Below, piece after piece: positions 24,932 to 33,691 of a stretch of DNA of 64,000 nucleotides. Source of the DNA: Polyangiaceae bacterium (GTDB lineage Bacteria > Myxococcota_A > Polyangia > Polyangiales > Polyangiaceae); the NCBI GenBank assembly GCA_009780955.1, contig WQZB01000006.1:1-64000 (forward strand). The letters are read 5' to 3'. The notes under the pieces are model-generated. The model did not search any database, was not told the DNA's origin, and was given only the letters and a program-made list of their open reading frames with translations. The translations under genes and the position numbers were made by a program. How positions within the stretch are numbered: the first letter of the stretch is position 1; the number at the start of each line of letters is the position of its first letter.

Positions 24932-25324
24932 TCACATTCGGCCTTGTTCTGTGATCGCGCCTGCGATCCACTCGATTTGAGGTTCCACGGGGCCGAGCGT
25001 GACAGCCGCGACGTCGATGCGAACGCGAGTTACATCGGCCATTTTCGAAAGGTACTTGCGCCAGAGTGCGCGTGCCGCACGCAGCAGCGTGCGTTGCTTG
25101 GTGATCGAGACGCTGGAGAGTGCACTTTCAAACGACCTAGCGCCGCGCGTTCGCACTTCGACAATGACAACGAGGTCGTCTTTCTTCGCAACCAGATCCA
25201 GCTCGAGTGCGCCGATGCGCAAGTTGCGCCAAAGCACACGGAAGCCGCGCTGAGCGATCCAATCCGCGGCTGCCTGCTCGGCAACACGCCCACGCACATG
25301 ACGTAGTGGAAGCTTTGGCGACAC
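24932..25324 (-). CDS. UPF0102/YraN-family protein
   Basis: A 130-residue YraN-family protein with an endonuclease-like fold. It has the family pattern G-x-x-A-E-x-x-A-A-x-x-x-x-x-x-G-F-x-V-L near the start and the conserved ELDLVAKKDDLVVIVEVRTR core, whose Asp, Glu and Lys/Arg line the putative active site. The role of YraN is not established; it is often linked to DNA processing or uptake genes. It follows the Cys-rich lipoprotein gene by three bases on the same strand, suggesting one transcript with the genes downstream. Confidence 0.9.
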   Translation of the reverse strand: MSPKLPLRHVRGRVAEQAAADWIAQRGFRVLWRNLRIGALELDLVAKKDDLVVIVEVRTRGARSFESALSSVSITKQRTLLRAARALWRKYLSKMADVTRVRIDVAAVTLGPVEPQIEWIAGAITEQGRM

Positions 25325-25327
25325 GCC

Positions 25328-25924
25328 CTACGGACACGGCGTTCTGGTCGCGTCGCACGTATCTGGGCACACCGAGTTCGGATCGTACGCGGTGCCATTT
25401 TTGATACAGTATGAACCGGTCAGGCCTTCGTTGCCCACGCCTATCGACGTGACGAGCTGCGTGCACGAAAAGCCGTCGGGACACTTGCAGAAGATCTGGT
25501 CGGAAGGCTTGTTGCCGTTGATGTCGGCGCAGCGGCACGAGCAATAAACTGCCCTGTCGGTTGTGCGATCAACACATTGTGGCTTGACGGTTGCCCCAGT
25601 AGTTGGGTCGTTCGGGGCGCCCGTGATGGGAGTGTCTGTACCTGGAACGGTGCAACCCTGCGTGCCGCTCGTTGGTGTGCCGTCGGCGTTCTGGCCGTAA
25701 GGGCACGAAACACGACCCTGGAAGTGATTGACGAGACACACTCGCGTGCGGCACTGAAAGCTCTTGGACTCGACGTTGACTTCGTTGACGCTAAATCCGT
25801 TGAAGTCCACGTTGTACTCTTGCTCCGGCGTGCACGGATCGCCAACGCCTTGCTCTGAACAACCGGGGCTTGCAACGAAGAGACCAGCCGCGAGGAGGAT
25901 CGCGATCACGAGCGCACGCGTCAT
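25328..25924 (-). CDS. Cys-rich lipoprotein
   Basis: A 198-residue lipoprotein (LVIAILLAAGLFVASPGC, lipobox Cys22). The mature part has about 15 Cys and a turn-rich composition, including CRTRVCLVNHFQGRVSCPYG, YCSCRCADING and FCKCPDGFSC. This resembles the disulphide-rich surface lipoproteins common in myxobacteria. It is the first gene of the minus arm of the locus, divergent from the GltC-like gene with a 242-bp shared upstream region. Its position in a Glt-like cluster is suggestive, but no sequence link to GltK or CglB is claimed. Confidence 0.8.
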   Translation of the reverse strand: MTRALVIAILLAAGLFVASPGCSEQGVGDPCTPEQEYNVDFNGFSVNEVNVESKSFQCRTRVCLVNHFQGRVSCPYGQNADGTPTSGTQGCTVPGTDTPITGAPNDPTTGATVKPQCVDRTTDRAVYCSCRCADINGNKPSDQIFCKCPDGFSCTQLVTSIGVGNEGLTGSYCIKNGTAYDPNSVCPDTCDATRTPCP

Positions 25925-26166
25925 CGTGGTGCGGGACGGTACCTGTCAGCGGCCAAGAGCGTCAAGCATGTTATGCTCGCTGGAGCCGCCATCCCATCGT
26001 ACATTCGACGTCATGTTTCGGCGTGAACCGGTGTTTCGGCGTTGACGCGAAGCCGGCCTTGGCGGCCAATTCGCCTTGACAAATACGAGCTTTAACGTTC
26101 ATCGTTCGCCCGCTTCGCCCACCGCAATCGGTCGACTCACTAAAGCCAAAACGCGAGGGTTTTCGG

Positions 26167-27990
26167 ATGCGTCACATATTTCTGCGCAAGTTCGCTATTG
26201 CGTCCGCTGTAGCCATTCTAGGACTCGCGTTTGCAAATGGTTCCGCGCTCGCGCAGAACCAGACCAGTCAAGCCAACCAGACGGGCCAGACCAGAAGAAG
26301 GCCTCCTCCGGCCCAGAACAATGTTGGCCAGCGGGCCCCCGCGGCACCAGGCCGTGGCGAGGCCATCGAGCTCGATGATACGCCTCCTGCCAAGCCTGCA
26401 CCTGCTAAGCCCGCGCCTGACAAGCCTGCCAAGGCCGCCGACGCGGGACCAGCACCGGTCGTTGGCAGGATGACCCAACAGGCCGAGCAGGCCAAGCGCC
26501 TATTCGACGGCGAAAAGTGGAGCGACGCGGCACTCGCGCTCTACCGTGTTTATAAGGGCGAAACCGGCGACGACGAGGGCAACAAACAGCTCGCCCAGTA
26601 TCATCTCGCGATTTCGCTTTATCGCTTGAAATTTTACCAGTCCGCGTACGGCATCTTTAGCGAGATCGCCGAAAAGCCGAACCACCTCAAGTTCAACGAA
26701 ACGCTGCTTTGGCTTGCGAAGCTTGCAACCGACCTTCCCGAACCGGCCGACATCGTCGAACGCGTCGGCAAGTACAACGACGGACAAATTTCGAAGTTCA
26801 ATAACCAGAACCAACGCGAGTTGTACTGGCAGCTCAATTATTTGCTCGGCCGTTACAAGTACCGAAACCGCCAATACGACGAAGCGCTTCGCCTTTTTGC
26901 CAAGGTCGATCGTAAGTCAAAATACTACCTGAAAAGCCAGTTTTTCAGCGGTATCTCGAATGTGCAGCTCCGTAAATCGGTGCCTTCCGTTCGGTCGTTC
27001 CAGCGTGTTGTGGGCGCCATCGACGAAGGTGGCGTCGTCGAGGTCGAAGACGAAGACCGCATGCGCGACCTTGCGTTTCTCTCGATGGCACGCACGTACT
27101 ACTCGGCGTCGGTGCGCGTCGACGAGAACAATGCGCCAACGATTCAAGCGGACAAATTGTCGGCTGCCGTCAAGTACTGGAACAAGGTCGATTTACGGAG
27201 CGAGTATTGGCTCGATGCGCTCTTCGAAGAGTCGTGGGCATACTTCATGGCCGGCGACTATGCGCACGCGCTCGGCAACATTCACACGATCGAGTCGCCG
27301 TACTTTCCGCAATCGTATTATCCAGAAGCCGAGATTCTCAAGGCTGTCATTTACTTCGTGAACTGCCAGTACAACGACGCGGAAACGATCGTCGCAAAGT
27401 TTCAGTCGAAGTATCAGCCAATTTACGACGACCTCAATAAGGTTCTCGTGAGCTTCAAAGGCGACAGTGCCGACGAGCCATTCTTCAAGTTTCTCAAAGA
27501 CGTTCGCGACGGCAAGGCAAATCTGACTCCGCGTATCAGGAAGGTCGTTGAAAACGCTCTATCCGACCGCCAACTGCTTCGCCATTTGCAGTATGTGCAG
27601 GTGCTCGACGATGAGCAGAGGCGCTTTCAAAGGGCACCTGCAACTTTCCGTGATTCAGCGCTTGGAGCTGACACGAAAGACGCGATGCAGCTCGCTCGTG
27701 ATCTTGCAGTCCGCAACGCCGGCCAGCTCGCTCGCGAGCGCTACCAGCGAAACCTCGACGAGTTGAACGAGCATCTGCGTGACAGCGCGAAGATCCTCAT
27801 CGATGTTACAGCAGCCAGGCGTGGTCAGCTCGAAGCGAGCCTTGCCGGCACCCAGGTTACGGTTCAAGAGTCTGAGCATAACATCGTCAGACCCGACGAA
27901 GAGCACGTCATCTGGCCGTTCGACGGCGAATACTGGCGCGACGAGCTTGGGTTCTACAGACAAACCATCACCTCGAAGTGCGGGAGGTAA
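26167..27990 (+). CDS. Periplasmic TPR protein, GltC-like
   Basis: A 607-residue exported TPR protein. Signal peptide of about 29 residues ending in NGSALAQ; a ~65-residue Pro/Ala/Lys-rich low-complexity linker; then helical repeats (QLAQYHLAISLYRLKFYQSA, QYDEALRLFAKVDRKSKYYL, WLDALFEESWAYFMAGDYAH); then a long helical region and a C-terminal IWPFDGEYWRDELGFYRQ motif. Myxococcus GltC is a periplasmic TPR protein bridging the outer-membrane barrels to inner parts. This protein is first in the plus arm, directly followed by the GltD-like gene whose Shine-Dalgarno lies around its stop. Assignment is by architecture and synteny. Confidence 0.75.
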   Translation: MRHIFLRKFAIASAVAILGLAFANGSALAQNQTSQANQTGQTRRRPPPAQNNVGQRAPAAPGRGEAIELDDTPPAKPAPAKPAPDKPAKAADAGPAPVVGRMTQQAEQAKRLFDGEKWSDAALALYRVYKGETGDDEGNKQLAQYHLAISLYRLKFYQSAYGIFSEIAEKPNHLKFNETLLWLAKLATDLPEPADIVERVGKYNDGQISKFNNQNQRELYWQLNYLLGRYKYRNRQYDEALRLFAKVDRKSKYYLKSQFFSGISNVQLRKSVPSVRSFQRVVGAIDEGGVVEVEDEDRMRDLAFLSMARTYYSASVRVDENNAPTIQADKLSAAVKYWNKVDLRSEYWLDALFEESWAYFMAGDYAHALGNIHTIESPYFPQSYYPEAEILKAVIYFVNCQYNDAETIVAKFQSKYQPIYDDLNKVLVSFKGDSADEPFFKFLKDVRDGKANLTPRIRKVVENALSDRQLLRHLQYVQVLDDEQRRFQRAPATFRDSALGADTKDAMQLARDLAVRNAGQLARERYQRNLDELNEHLRDSAKILIDVTAARRGQLEASLAGTQVTVQESEHNIVRPDEEHVIWPFDGEYWRDELGFYRQTITSKCGR

Positions 27991-27997
27991 GCTCGTG

Positions 27998-30900
27998 ATG
28001 AAGCGTGGCTTTCAAGGAATCATCGTTGGCGCTGCGATCGCCACAAGTGCACCTGCCGCATGGGCCGGCGATGTTTGCATCAGCGAGCAGGCCCAGCAGT
28101 CGCTCAACGCATGCGTCGGCGTTGGCCCCATGGAGTTCGACGTTGGCAAGCATGGCAAGACGCCAACCGTGAATTTCCACTCGGCTCCTCCGCCGGCGGA
28201 CCTGAAGAAGCGCGATCAGCAGGTCAAGCCCAATGCGCCCACTGTGACGGACTCTCCGCGCGACGAGCGCAAGAGCCGTTTGCAAGCGCGCCAGCGAGCC
28301 CTTCTTGTAACCGAGATTCAGCAGACCGAAAGTCTTTTCCGAGCAACGCGAGCGAATTCACCGGACCGTCCGCAGCTCGCGCGTCGTCTTGCGGAACAGT
28401 ACGTTGAGCTCGAGTCCGCTGCTTTCCGTGACAAAACGGAAGCCGAGATCAAACGTGACGACGCAAAAAAGAGAAACCCGCAGCAGGCCGGTCAGCTTCA
28501 GACCAACGCGAACCAGGCCGAAGCGGTAATGAAGGCTGCCCGCAGAAAAGCCATCGATTTCTACACCATAATCATCAAAGACTACCCGAATTACCCGAAC
28601 CTCGACGAGGTTCTCTACTATCTTGCGTACGAGTACGAGCAAGCGAACGACCTGAAAAACGCGCGCACTGCCTACTACGATCTCATCAAGAAGCGCCCCG
28701 ACTCGAAGTACATTCCTCACGCCTATCTCGCGTTCGGCGAGCTGTTTTTCAATGAGGCACAGGGCGATCCATCGAAGTGGGATTACGCCGCGCAGGCATA
28801 CTCGGAAGTCATCAAATACCCGCCGCCGAACAACCGAGTGTACGGCTATGCGTGGTACAAACTTGCTTACGTCTACTGGAACAAGAACGAGCTCGAAAAG
28901 GCGCTCAACGCCTTCAAGAAAACGATCGAATTCGGTTCAACGTTCACGCAGCTGCCGGGAGCCGCGAAGCTCGCCGACGCCGCGCGCCGCGACATCATCC
29001 CAGTGTACGCCGTCAAAGGCGACCCAGCGCAGGCATACAGCTTCATGCGAAGCGTCTCTGGCGACCCTGCCGGCTCGAACGAAAAAACGTTCAAGATGAT
29101 GGACGAACTCGGCACCAACTACCTCGACACGGGTCATTACCCGGAGGCGATCGTCCTTTACCGAGACCTCATCGCGCGCGACAAGTCGGGCCGCCATTGC
29201 GTGTATCAGGCACATATCACCGAGGCCACGATGGCGATGAAGGGCGGCAACAAAGACGCCGTCATCAAAGAAATCGACAACCAGCTCAGGGTCGCGAACC
29301 AATTCAAAAATAGCTCGTACTCGGCCGAGCAAAAAGCAGAGTGTGCCAACACGAGCGCCGCGCTCATCACGGAAACGGCCATGTCGTGGCATCTCGAAGC
29401 CGTTGGATCGCCAGGTCAACACGGTACGCGCGACAAGAGAACCATGGGGCTCGCAGCCGAGCTTTATAGAAGGATCGTCGATACCTGGAGCGCTGAGGAA
29501 TTCCAGACCTTCACGTTCCCGCGCATCCTGAAAGAAGACTGGCCAACGATCTACAAAATCAAATACGCCATGGCCGATCTTTTGTGGGCCGAAGAAAACT
29601 GGGAGAAATGCGGTCCGGCGTTCGACGCGGTCGTTGCCGCCAACCCACAGGGCCCCGAAGCGGCCGAGGCCGCGTTCGCATCAGTGCTTTGCTACCAGAA
29701 ACTTTACGACCAAGCCCACGCAGGCGATGCCGCGAAAAGAGGCGCCGGCAACCTTCCCGGCCAGAAGAAGGACGAAAAGGCAAAAAACGAGTCCGAAAGA
29801 CTGCGGCCAAAGGAGATGTCGGACACCCAAAAGGGTATGGTTCAGGCCTTCAACCGTTACATCTGTTACATCAAGCCCGCGGCGAACGACACGGCCGGCA
29901 AGAACCAGCTCGTTGAGGTGAAGTACGCTCGTGCGCGTACGTACTTCGAAGCGCAGCACTGGGAAGAAGCCGCTGCCGGGTTCCGCGAAATTGCGATGAA
30001 CGACGTGGATCGCGAAGACGGCATTTACGCCGCGCAGCTCTATCTCGAAAGCATCAATGTTCTTGGCTCGCACTTCCAGAAAACGAGCTGCTTCGATGAC
30101 ATGGAGCGGGACGTTCCAAAGTTCATCGAGTTGTACTGCAAGGGTGACAGGGCGCAGAAGAACGCCGAACAGTGCACGCTACTCAACAAGATCGAAGTCG
30201 ACATTCTCCGTCTCAAGGCGCAAAAGCTCGTCGAGCGCGCCGACAAGGAAGGCGGCAAAGAAGCCCTTGGTATGTACGAAAAGGCCGGTGCAGCGTATTT
30301 CGAAACGTTCCGCAAGTATTGTGAGGAACCGGTCAAGAACAACCGGCCGCCGCAGGCCGAACGTTGCGACGAAATCGCTTACAACGCGGCTCGCTCATTT
30401 CAAGCCGCACGCCTCGTGGCAAAGGCCATCTTCGTTCGCCAAGCGCTGATCGACTTCGACAAGAGGCAAAATATGAATTCGCCGCTCGCGAAGAAGGCGG
30501 TCTACGAGATTGGCGCCAACAACCAAGCCATTGCCGTCTACGACTTGGCGGCCGATTGGTACGAGCGCTACGCAAAAATGGACCCCAGGGCCCCCAATGC
30601 CGACCAAGCGCTTTCCGACGCCGTCATTCTTCGCCTTGGCCTGGGTCAAGAAGAGCAAGCCATCGAAAATGCAAAAATTTTCATGAAAAACTACGGCGGT
30701 AGCAAGCCCGCGCAAACCGCGTCAATCGCGTTTGCGGTTGGCGCGCACTACGCCGACAGGGAAGAGTGGGAAAAAGCAAAAAACGCGCTCGTTGGTTCCA
30801 TGGGCGTCATTGGCAAGGCTGCGCCAGACGTTCAGGTCCAGGCTCACGCCACACTTGGTCGCGCCTACTCGCACATTAAACGTTACGAACCGCTCGCCAA

Positions 30901-31786
30901 AACCGAATACGCAAGGGTTCGCGCCTTGTGGTCCGATCCTTTGGGAGCTGCGGCGAAGATTCGAGACGCCTATCCGAACGAAGACACCGCCACGAAAGAT
31001 CGCCGTCTTGCCCGAGCGCTCGACGCGGTTGGTGAAGCGTATTTCTTCGCGGCCGAAGAGCGTCGCCGCGCCGAGGTCGACAAGTTGAAGTTCCCTGTTT
31101 ACACGGGTCCAGGCGACAAGACATCGGTTCTCAGACATGTCGAGAGCAAGGTTCGCGACTGGTATCTCAAGAAGAAGGCGGCCATCGAAAAAGTTGAGCC
31201 GGACTACATCAAGATCCTCGATCTGAAGCCGACCGCGCCACCGAAGTGGGTCATTGCTGCGGGTTCGCGCGCAGGTCTTATGTGGGGCGATTTCGTCGAC
31301 GACTTCCGCCGTGCACCGATTCCTGAAGCGTGGAAGAAAGACGCCGAAATTCGCGGCACGTACTACGAGGCTCTTGATCGCGCAAGCGAGCCTTTCAAGG
31401 TAAATAACGCGAAGCCGGCGCTCAAAAAGTGCCTCGATCTGTCGGTCAGGTTTCAGTACTTCGACGAGTTCAGTCGCAGCTGCGAAGTGTGGCTCGCGAA
31501 GAACTACAAAAGCGAGTTCCACGTCATCGACGAATTGCGCGGGGCACCCACGCTTTCGAACAGCGGCCTCGACGAAAAGGCACCGCCGATCTTGACCGAC
31601 GGCACCTTCTGGCGGCCGACCGCTGCAGCTCCCGAAAAAACCACCGTATCCACGGAGCTTGCGAACGACAGTGGCAGCGCTGCATCGAGTGGGGGTGGCA
31701 ACAGGCCACGTCCTAGAGCGGGCGGCGGTGGCAGACGCCAAGGCGGGCATCCCGGAACGAACAGGCAAGGAGGAGGACTGCCATGA
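27998..31786 (+). CDS. Large periplasmic TPR protein, GltD/AgmU-like
   Basis: A 1,262-residue exported protein. Signal peptide ends in APAAWA. Then come many TPR-like helical hairpins: VLYYLAYEYEQANDLKNART, AWYKLAYVYWNKNELEKAL, LGTNYLDTGHYPEAIVLYRD, ARTYFEAQHWEEAAAGFREI and YDLAADWYERYAKMDPRAPN. The C-terminus is a Gly/Arg-rich disordered tail. The size and domain content match AgmU/GltD, a periplasmic TPR scaffold of the Myxococcus gliding complex. The start ATG 27998 follows GGGAGGT; the frame extends further 5' inside the upstream gene without homology. The stop overlaps the next start by four bases (ATGA), so translation of the GltE-like lipoprotein is coupled. Confidence 0.8.
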   Translation: MKRGFQGIIVGAAIATSAPAAWAGDVCISEQAQQSLNACVGVGPMEFDVGKHGKTPTVNFHSAPPPADLKKRDQQVKPNAPTVTDSPRDERKSRLQARQRALLVTEIQQTESLFRATRANSPDRPQLARRLAEQYVELESAAFRDKTEAEIKRDDAKKRNPQQAGQLQTNANQAEAVMKAARRKAIDFYTIIIKDYPNYPNLDEVLYYLAYEYEQANDLKNARTAYYDLIKKRPDSKYIPHAYLAFGELFFNEAQGDPSKWDYAAQAYSEVIKYPPPNNRVYGYAWYKLAYVYWNKNELEKALNAFKKTIEFGSTFTQLPGAAKLADAARRDIIPVYAVKGDPAQAYSFMRSVSGDPAGSNEKTFKMMDELGTNYLDTGHYPEAIVLYRDLIARDKSGRHCVYQAHITEATMAMKGGNKDAVIKEIDNQLRVANQFKNSSYSAEQKAECANTSAALITETAMSWHLEAVGSPGQHGTRDKRTMGLAAELYRRIVDTWSAEEFQTFTFPRILKEDWPTIYKIKYAMADLLWAEENWEKCGPAFDAVVAANPQGPEAAEAAFASVLCYQKLYDQAHAGDAAKRGAGNLPGQKKDEKAKNESERLRPKEMSDTQKGMVQAFNRYICYIKPAANDTAGKNQLVEVKYARARTYFEAQHWEEAAAGFREIAMNDVDREDGIYAAQLYLESINVLGSHFQKTSCFDDMERDVPKFIELYCKGDRAQKNAEQCTLLNKIEVDILRLKAQKLVERADKEGGKEALGMYEKAGAAYFETFRKYCEEPVKNNRPPQAERCDEIAYNAARSFQAARLVAKAIFVRQALIDFDKRQNMNSPLAKKAVYEIGANNQAIAVYDLAADWYERYAKMDPRAPNADQALSDAVILRLGLGQEEQAIENAKIFMKNYGGSKPAQTASIAFAVGAHYADREEWEKAKNALVGSMGVIGKAAPDVQVQAHATLGRAYSHIKRYEPLAKTEYARVRALWSDPLGAAAKIRDAYPNEDTATKDRRLARALDAVGEAYFFAAEERRRAEVDKLKFPVYTGPGDKTSVLRHVESKVRDWYLKKKAAIEKVEPDYIKILDLKPTAPPKWVIAAGSRAGLMWGDFVDDFRRAPIPEAWKKDAEIRGTYYEALDRASEPFKVNNAKPALKKCLDLSVRFQYFDEFSRSCEVWLAKNYKSEFHVIDELRGAPTLSNSGLDEKAPPILTDGTFWRPTAAAPEKTTVSTELANDSGSAASSGGGNRPRPRAGGGGRRQGGHPGTNRQGGGLP

Positions 31787-33222
31787 AGCGTGTAACGTTC
31801 ATTGCTGTCGGTCTGTTCGCGATGGCTACTGCGTGCGGTGGAGGTGCAGCCACGACGGAGCCGCCAAAGACTGGCCATTCAGTCGCTACGCCGGGCGGTG
31901 GAACCGCGCCGGTCGAAGTGAAGAAGGACGCACAGGCCAAATTCAACACGGCGATCGACGCTTTCGTCGAACACGACAGAGTCAACGATTGGAACGACGC
32001 AAACTGCTCGGCGGTTGCCAAGCAATTCGAAGAGGCCACAGTGGCGCAAGGCGGTAGGTTCGCCCAGGCGGCGTTCAATGCAGGCCTTGCCTACCAACGC
32101 TGCAACGACGACAAGAACGCGCGAGCTCGCTTCGAACAGGCGCTCAAAGACGATCCAAGGTTCCACAACGCCCGCGCGCAGCTGGCGCTCTACCAGTACA
32201 AGCAAGACGGCAACGAAGACCTTGCCATCGCTTCGCTTCAACAAGCTGTCATCGACGCGCAGTTTCAAAATGTGGTGGCGCTCGTCAACCTGGCCATGTT
32301 CCAAATGCAGCGAGACAGCGATGTCGCTGGACAGCGCTGCAAGAACGATTTCGACTGCGCAAAGTTGAACCTGCAGCGCGCGCTTGCGATCGACGATGCT
32401 TACATGCCGGCGTTCAATCAGCTTGCCCTCTACTACTTCCAGCTTGCGAAAAAGCGCGCAGGAGCGGTCAGGTCAACCACGAGAGGGTCGCGTGGTCGTC
32501 AAGTCACAACGAACGCGGCAATGGCGAGGCGGGCCGACGTGCAACAGCTCGAACTCGCAGCCCTTGTTTCGTCTCAAGCCATTCGCAAAAACCCAAACTA
32601 CGCTCCCATTCATAACACTGCGGGTCTCATCCAAAACGAGCTCGGTCAAGTGAACGGTGCAGTCAGTTCGTTTGCAACGGCGGCGAAGCTCGATCCAAAG
32701 CTTTTCGAAGCGCAAATGAACTACGGTGCAGTCAACCTTGGTTTCCGAGGTTTCGAGCAGGCGAAGAACGCCTACGCAAGGGCACTGCAGCTTCGCTCGA
32801 ACGATTACGACGCGCACCTCGGCATGGCGCTGGCGCTTCGCGGACCTATCACCGGTTCGGAGCCCGACGCCGAAGCGCTCGTTGCCGCAGCCCAAGCCGA
32901 GCTCGACGCGGCGAAGAGGATCGACCCCAATCGTCCGGATGCATACTTCAACGAAGGCATTCTCACGATGGAGTTCAAGGCTAAGGCCGGCGGCTCGAAA
33001 GAAAAAACAATCGCGGCCCTTGATCATGCTGCCGCAGTCTTCAAGATTTTCCTCGAAAAAGCTGCGGGCAAACCCGAATACGATGGGGCTGTGCGTCGGG
33101 TGCGCGGCGATGGCACCGACAAAGATCGCGGCCGTCTTGGCGATATCGAAGACACCAAGCAGTTCCTCAATACGGAAGCGCCCATGACTCCATCGGGGGC
33201 TCCGTCTGGCGTAAAACCGTAA
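31783..33222 (+). CDS. TPR lipoprotein, GltE/AglT-like
   Basis: A 479-residue outer-membrane-type lipoprotein. MKRVTFIAVGLFAMATAC gives a lipobox at Cys18, followed by TPR units: AFNAGLAYQRCNDDKNARAR, ARAQLALYQYKQDGNEDLAI, YAPIHNTAGLIQNELGQVNG, MNYGAVNLGFRGFEQAKNAY. In Myxococcus AglT/GltE is a TPR lipoprotein immediately downstream of gltD, as here. Start is coupled to the GltD-like stop by ATGA. The N-terminal MKRVTFI is shared with the TPR lipoprotein at 37.1 kb, suggesting related signal sequences. The TAA stop lies inside a perfect 7-bp hairpin. Confidence 0.8.
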   Translation: MKRVTFIAVGLFAMATACGGGAATTEPPKTGHSVATPGGGTAPVEVKKDAQAKFNTAIDAFVEHDRVNDWNDANCSAVAKQFEEATVAQGGRFAQAAFNAGLAYQRCNDDKNARARFEQALKDDPRFHNARAQLALYQYKQDGNEDLAIASLQQAVIDAQFQNVVALVNLAMFQMQRDSDVAGQRCKNDFDCAKLNLQRALAIDDAYMPAFNQLALYYFQLAKKRAGAVRSTTRGSRGRQVTTNAAMARRADVQQLELAALVSSQAIRKNPNYAPIHNTAGLIQNELGQVNGAVSSFATAAKLDPKLFEAQMNYGAVNLGFRGFEQAKNAYARALQLRSNDYDAHLGMALALRGPITGSEPDAEALVAAAQAELDAAKRIDPNRPDAYFNEGILTMEFKAKAGGSKEKTIAALDHAAAVFKIFLEKAAGKPEYDGAVRRVRGDGTDKDRGRLGDIEDTKQFLNTEAPMTPSGAPSGVKP

Positions 33223-33235
33223 AATTACATTTTAC
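33219..33235 (+). promoter_or_regulatory. AT-rich hairpin spanning the GltE-like stop codon
   Basis: GTAAAAT, three-base loop, ATTTTAC: a perfect 7-bp stem that includes the TAA stop. The following ~100 bp are unusually AT-rich for the region and probably hold a promoter or processing site before the next gene. Too weak and lacking a U-tract to be called a terminator. Confidence 0.35.
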
Positions 33236-33339
33236 CACATGATTCCATCGCAATTTTGGGTGTAAAATTATTGATAAATTGGAACTTTTTGAGGTTCGGC
33301 CCATTGGGGCTATTTTCGAATAATAATGAGGCGCTCATC

Positions 33340-33636
33340 ATGATGGCGAAGCGAGTTGCGTTCGGGTTCGTCGCGGCAGTGTTCTTTTTCACCAGCGCAT
33401 CAGCCTTTGCGCAGGCGCCAACAAGTGGCGGTGGCGGTGGCAGCACCGGCGTAAAAACAACGGGTGGCAACGACAAGGATTACGGCTACGAATTCTCGGA
33501 CGACCCGCTCGCGGCAGGTGGCTTCGGCCCAAACGATGCGACCATCCGCGTGCGCCCAGGGCCGGTTCGCACAACTCTCATCCGTCCCCGCACATCGTTT
33601 GTGCCCGAAATGCTAAAGTCGGTTGAGAATCTTTAA
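33340..33636 (+). CDS. Small exported protein at the GltF position
   Basis: A 98-residue exported protein. It starts at one of two adjacent ATGs, has the signal peptide RVAFGFVAAVFFFTSASAFAQ, then a Gly-rich stretch and a short mature domain (DYGYEFSDDPLAAGGFGP, then a basic RVRPGPVRTTLIRPRTSFVP). It lies between the GltE-like and GltG genes, the position occupied by gltF in Myxococcus xanthus. Sequence resemblance to GltF was not assessed, so only the position and export signal are claimed. GAGG occurs about nine bases upstream of the start. Confidence 0.65.
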   Translation: MMAKRVAFGFVAAVFFFTSASAFAQAPTSGGGGGSTGVKTTGGNDKDYGYEFSDDPLAAGGFGPNDATIRVRPGPVRTTLIRPRTSFVPEMLKSVENL

Positions 33637-33691
33637 TTTTTTTTCTTCTGCAATGCGCGGCACGCAGCAATCGTTTCGAAAGGTTTAGGCC

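Noticed and set aside
26076-26105. TTGACA upstream of the GltC-like gene as a promoter -35 box
   Set aside because: No acceptable -10 sequence at 16-18 bases; a promoter is likely in this 242-bp region but cannot be placed.
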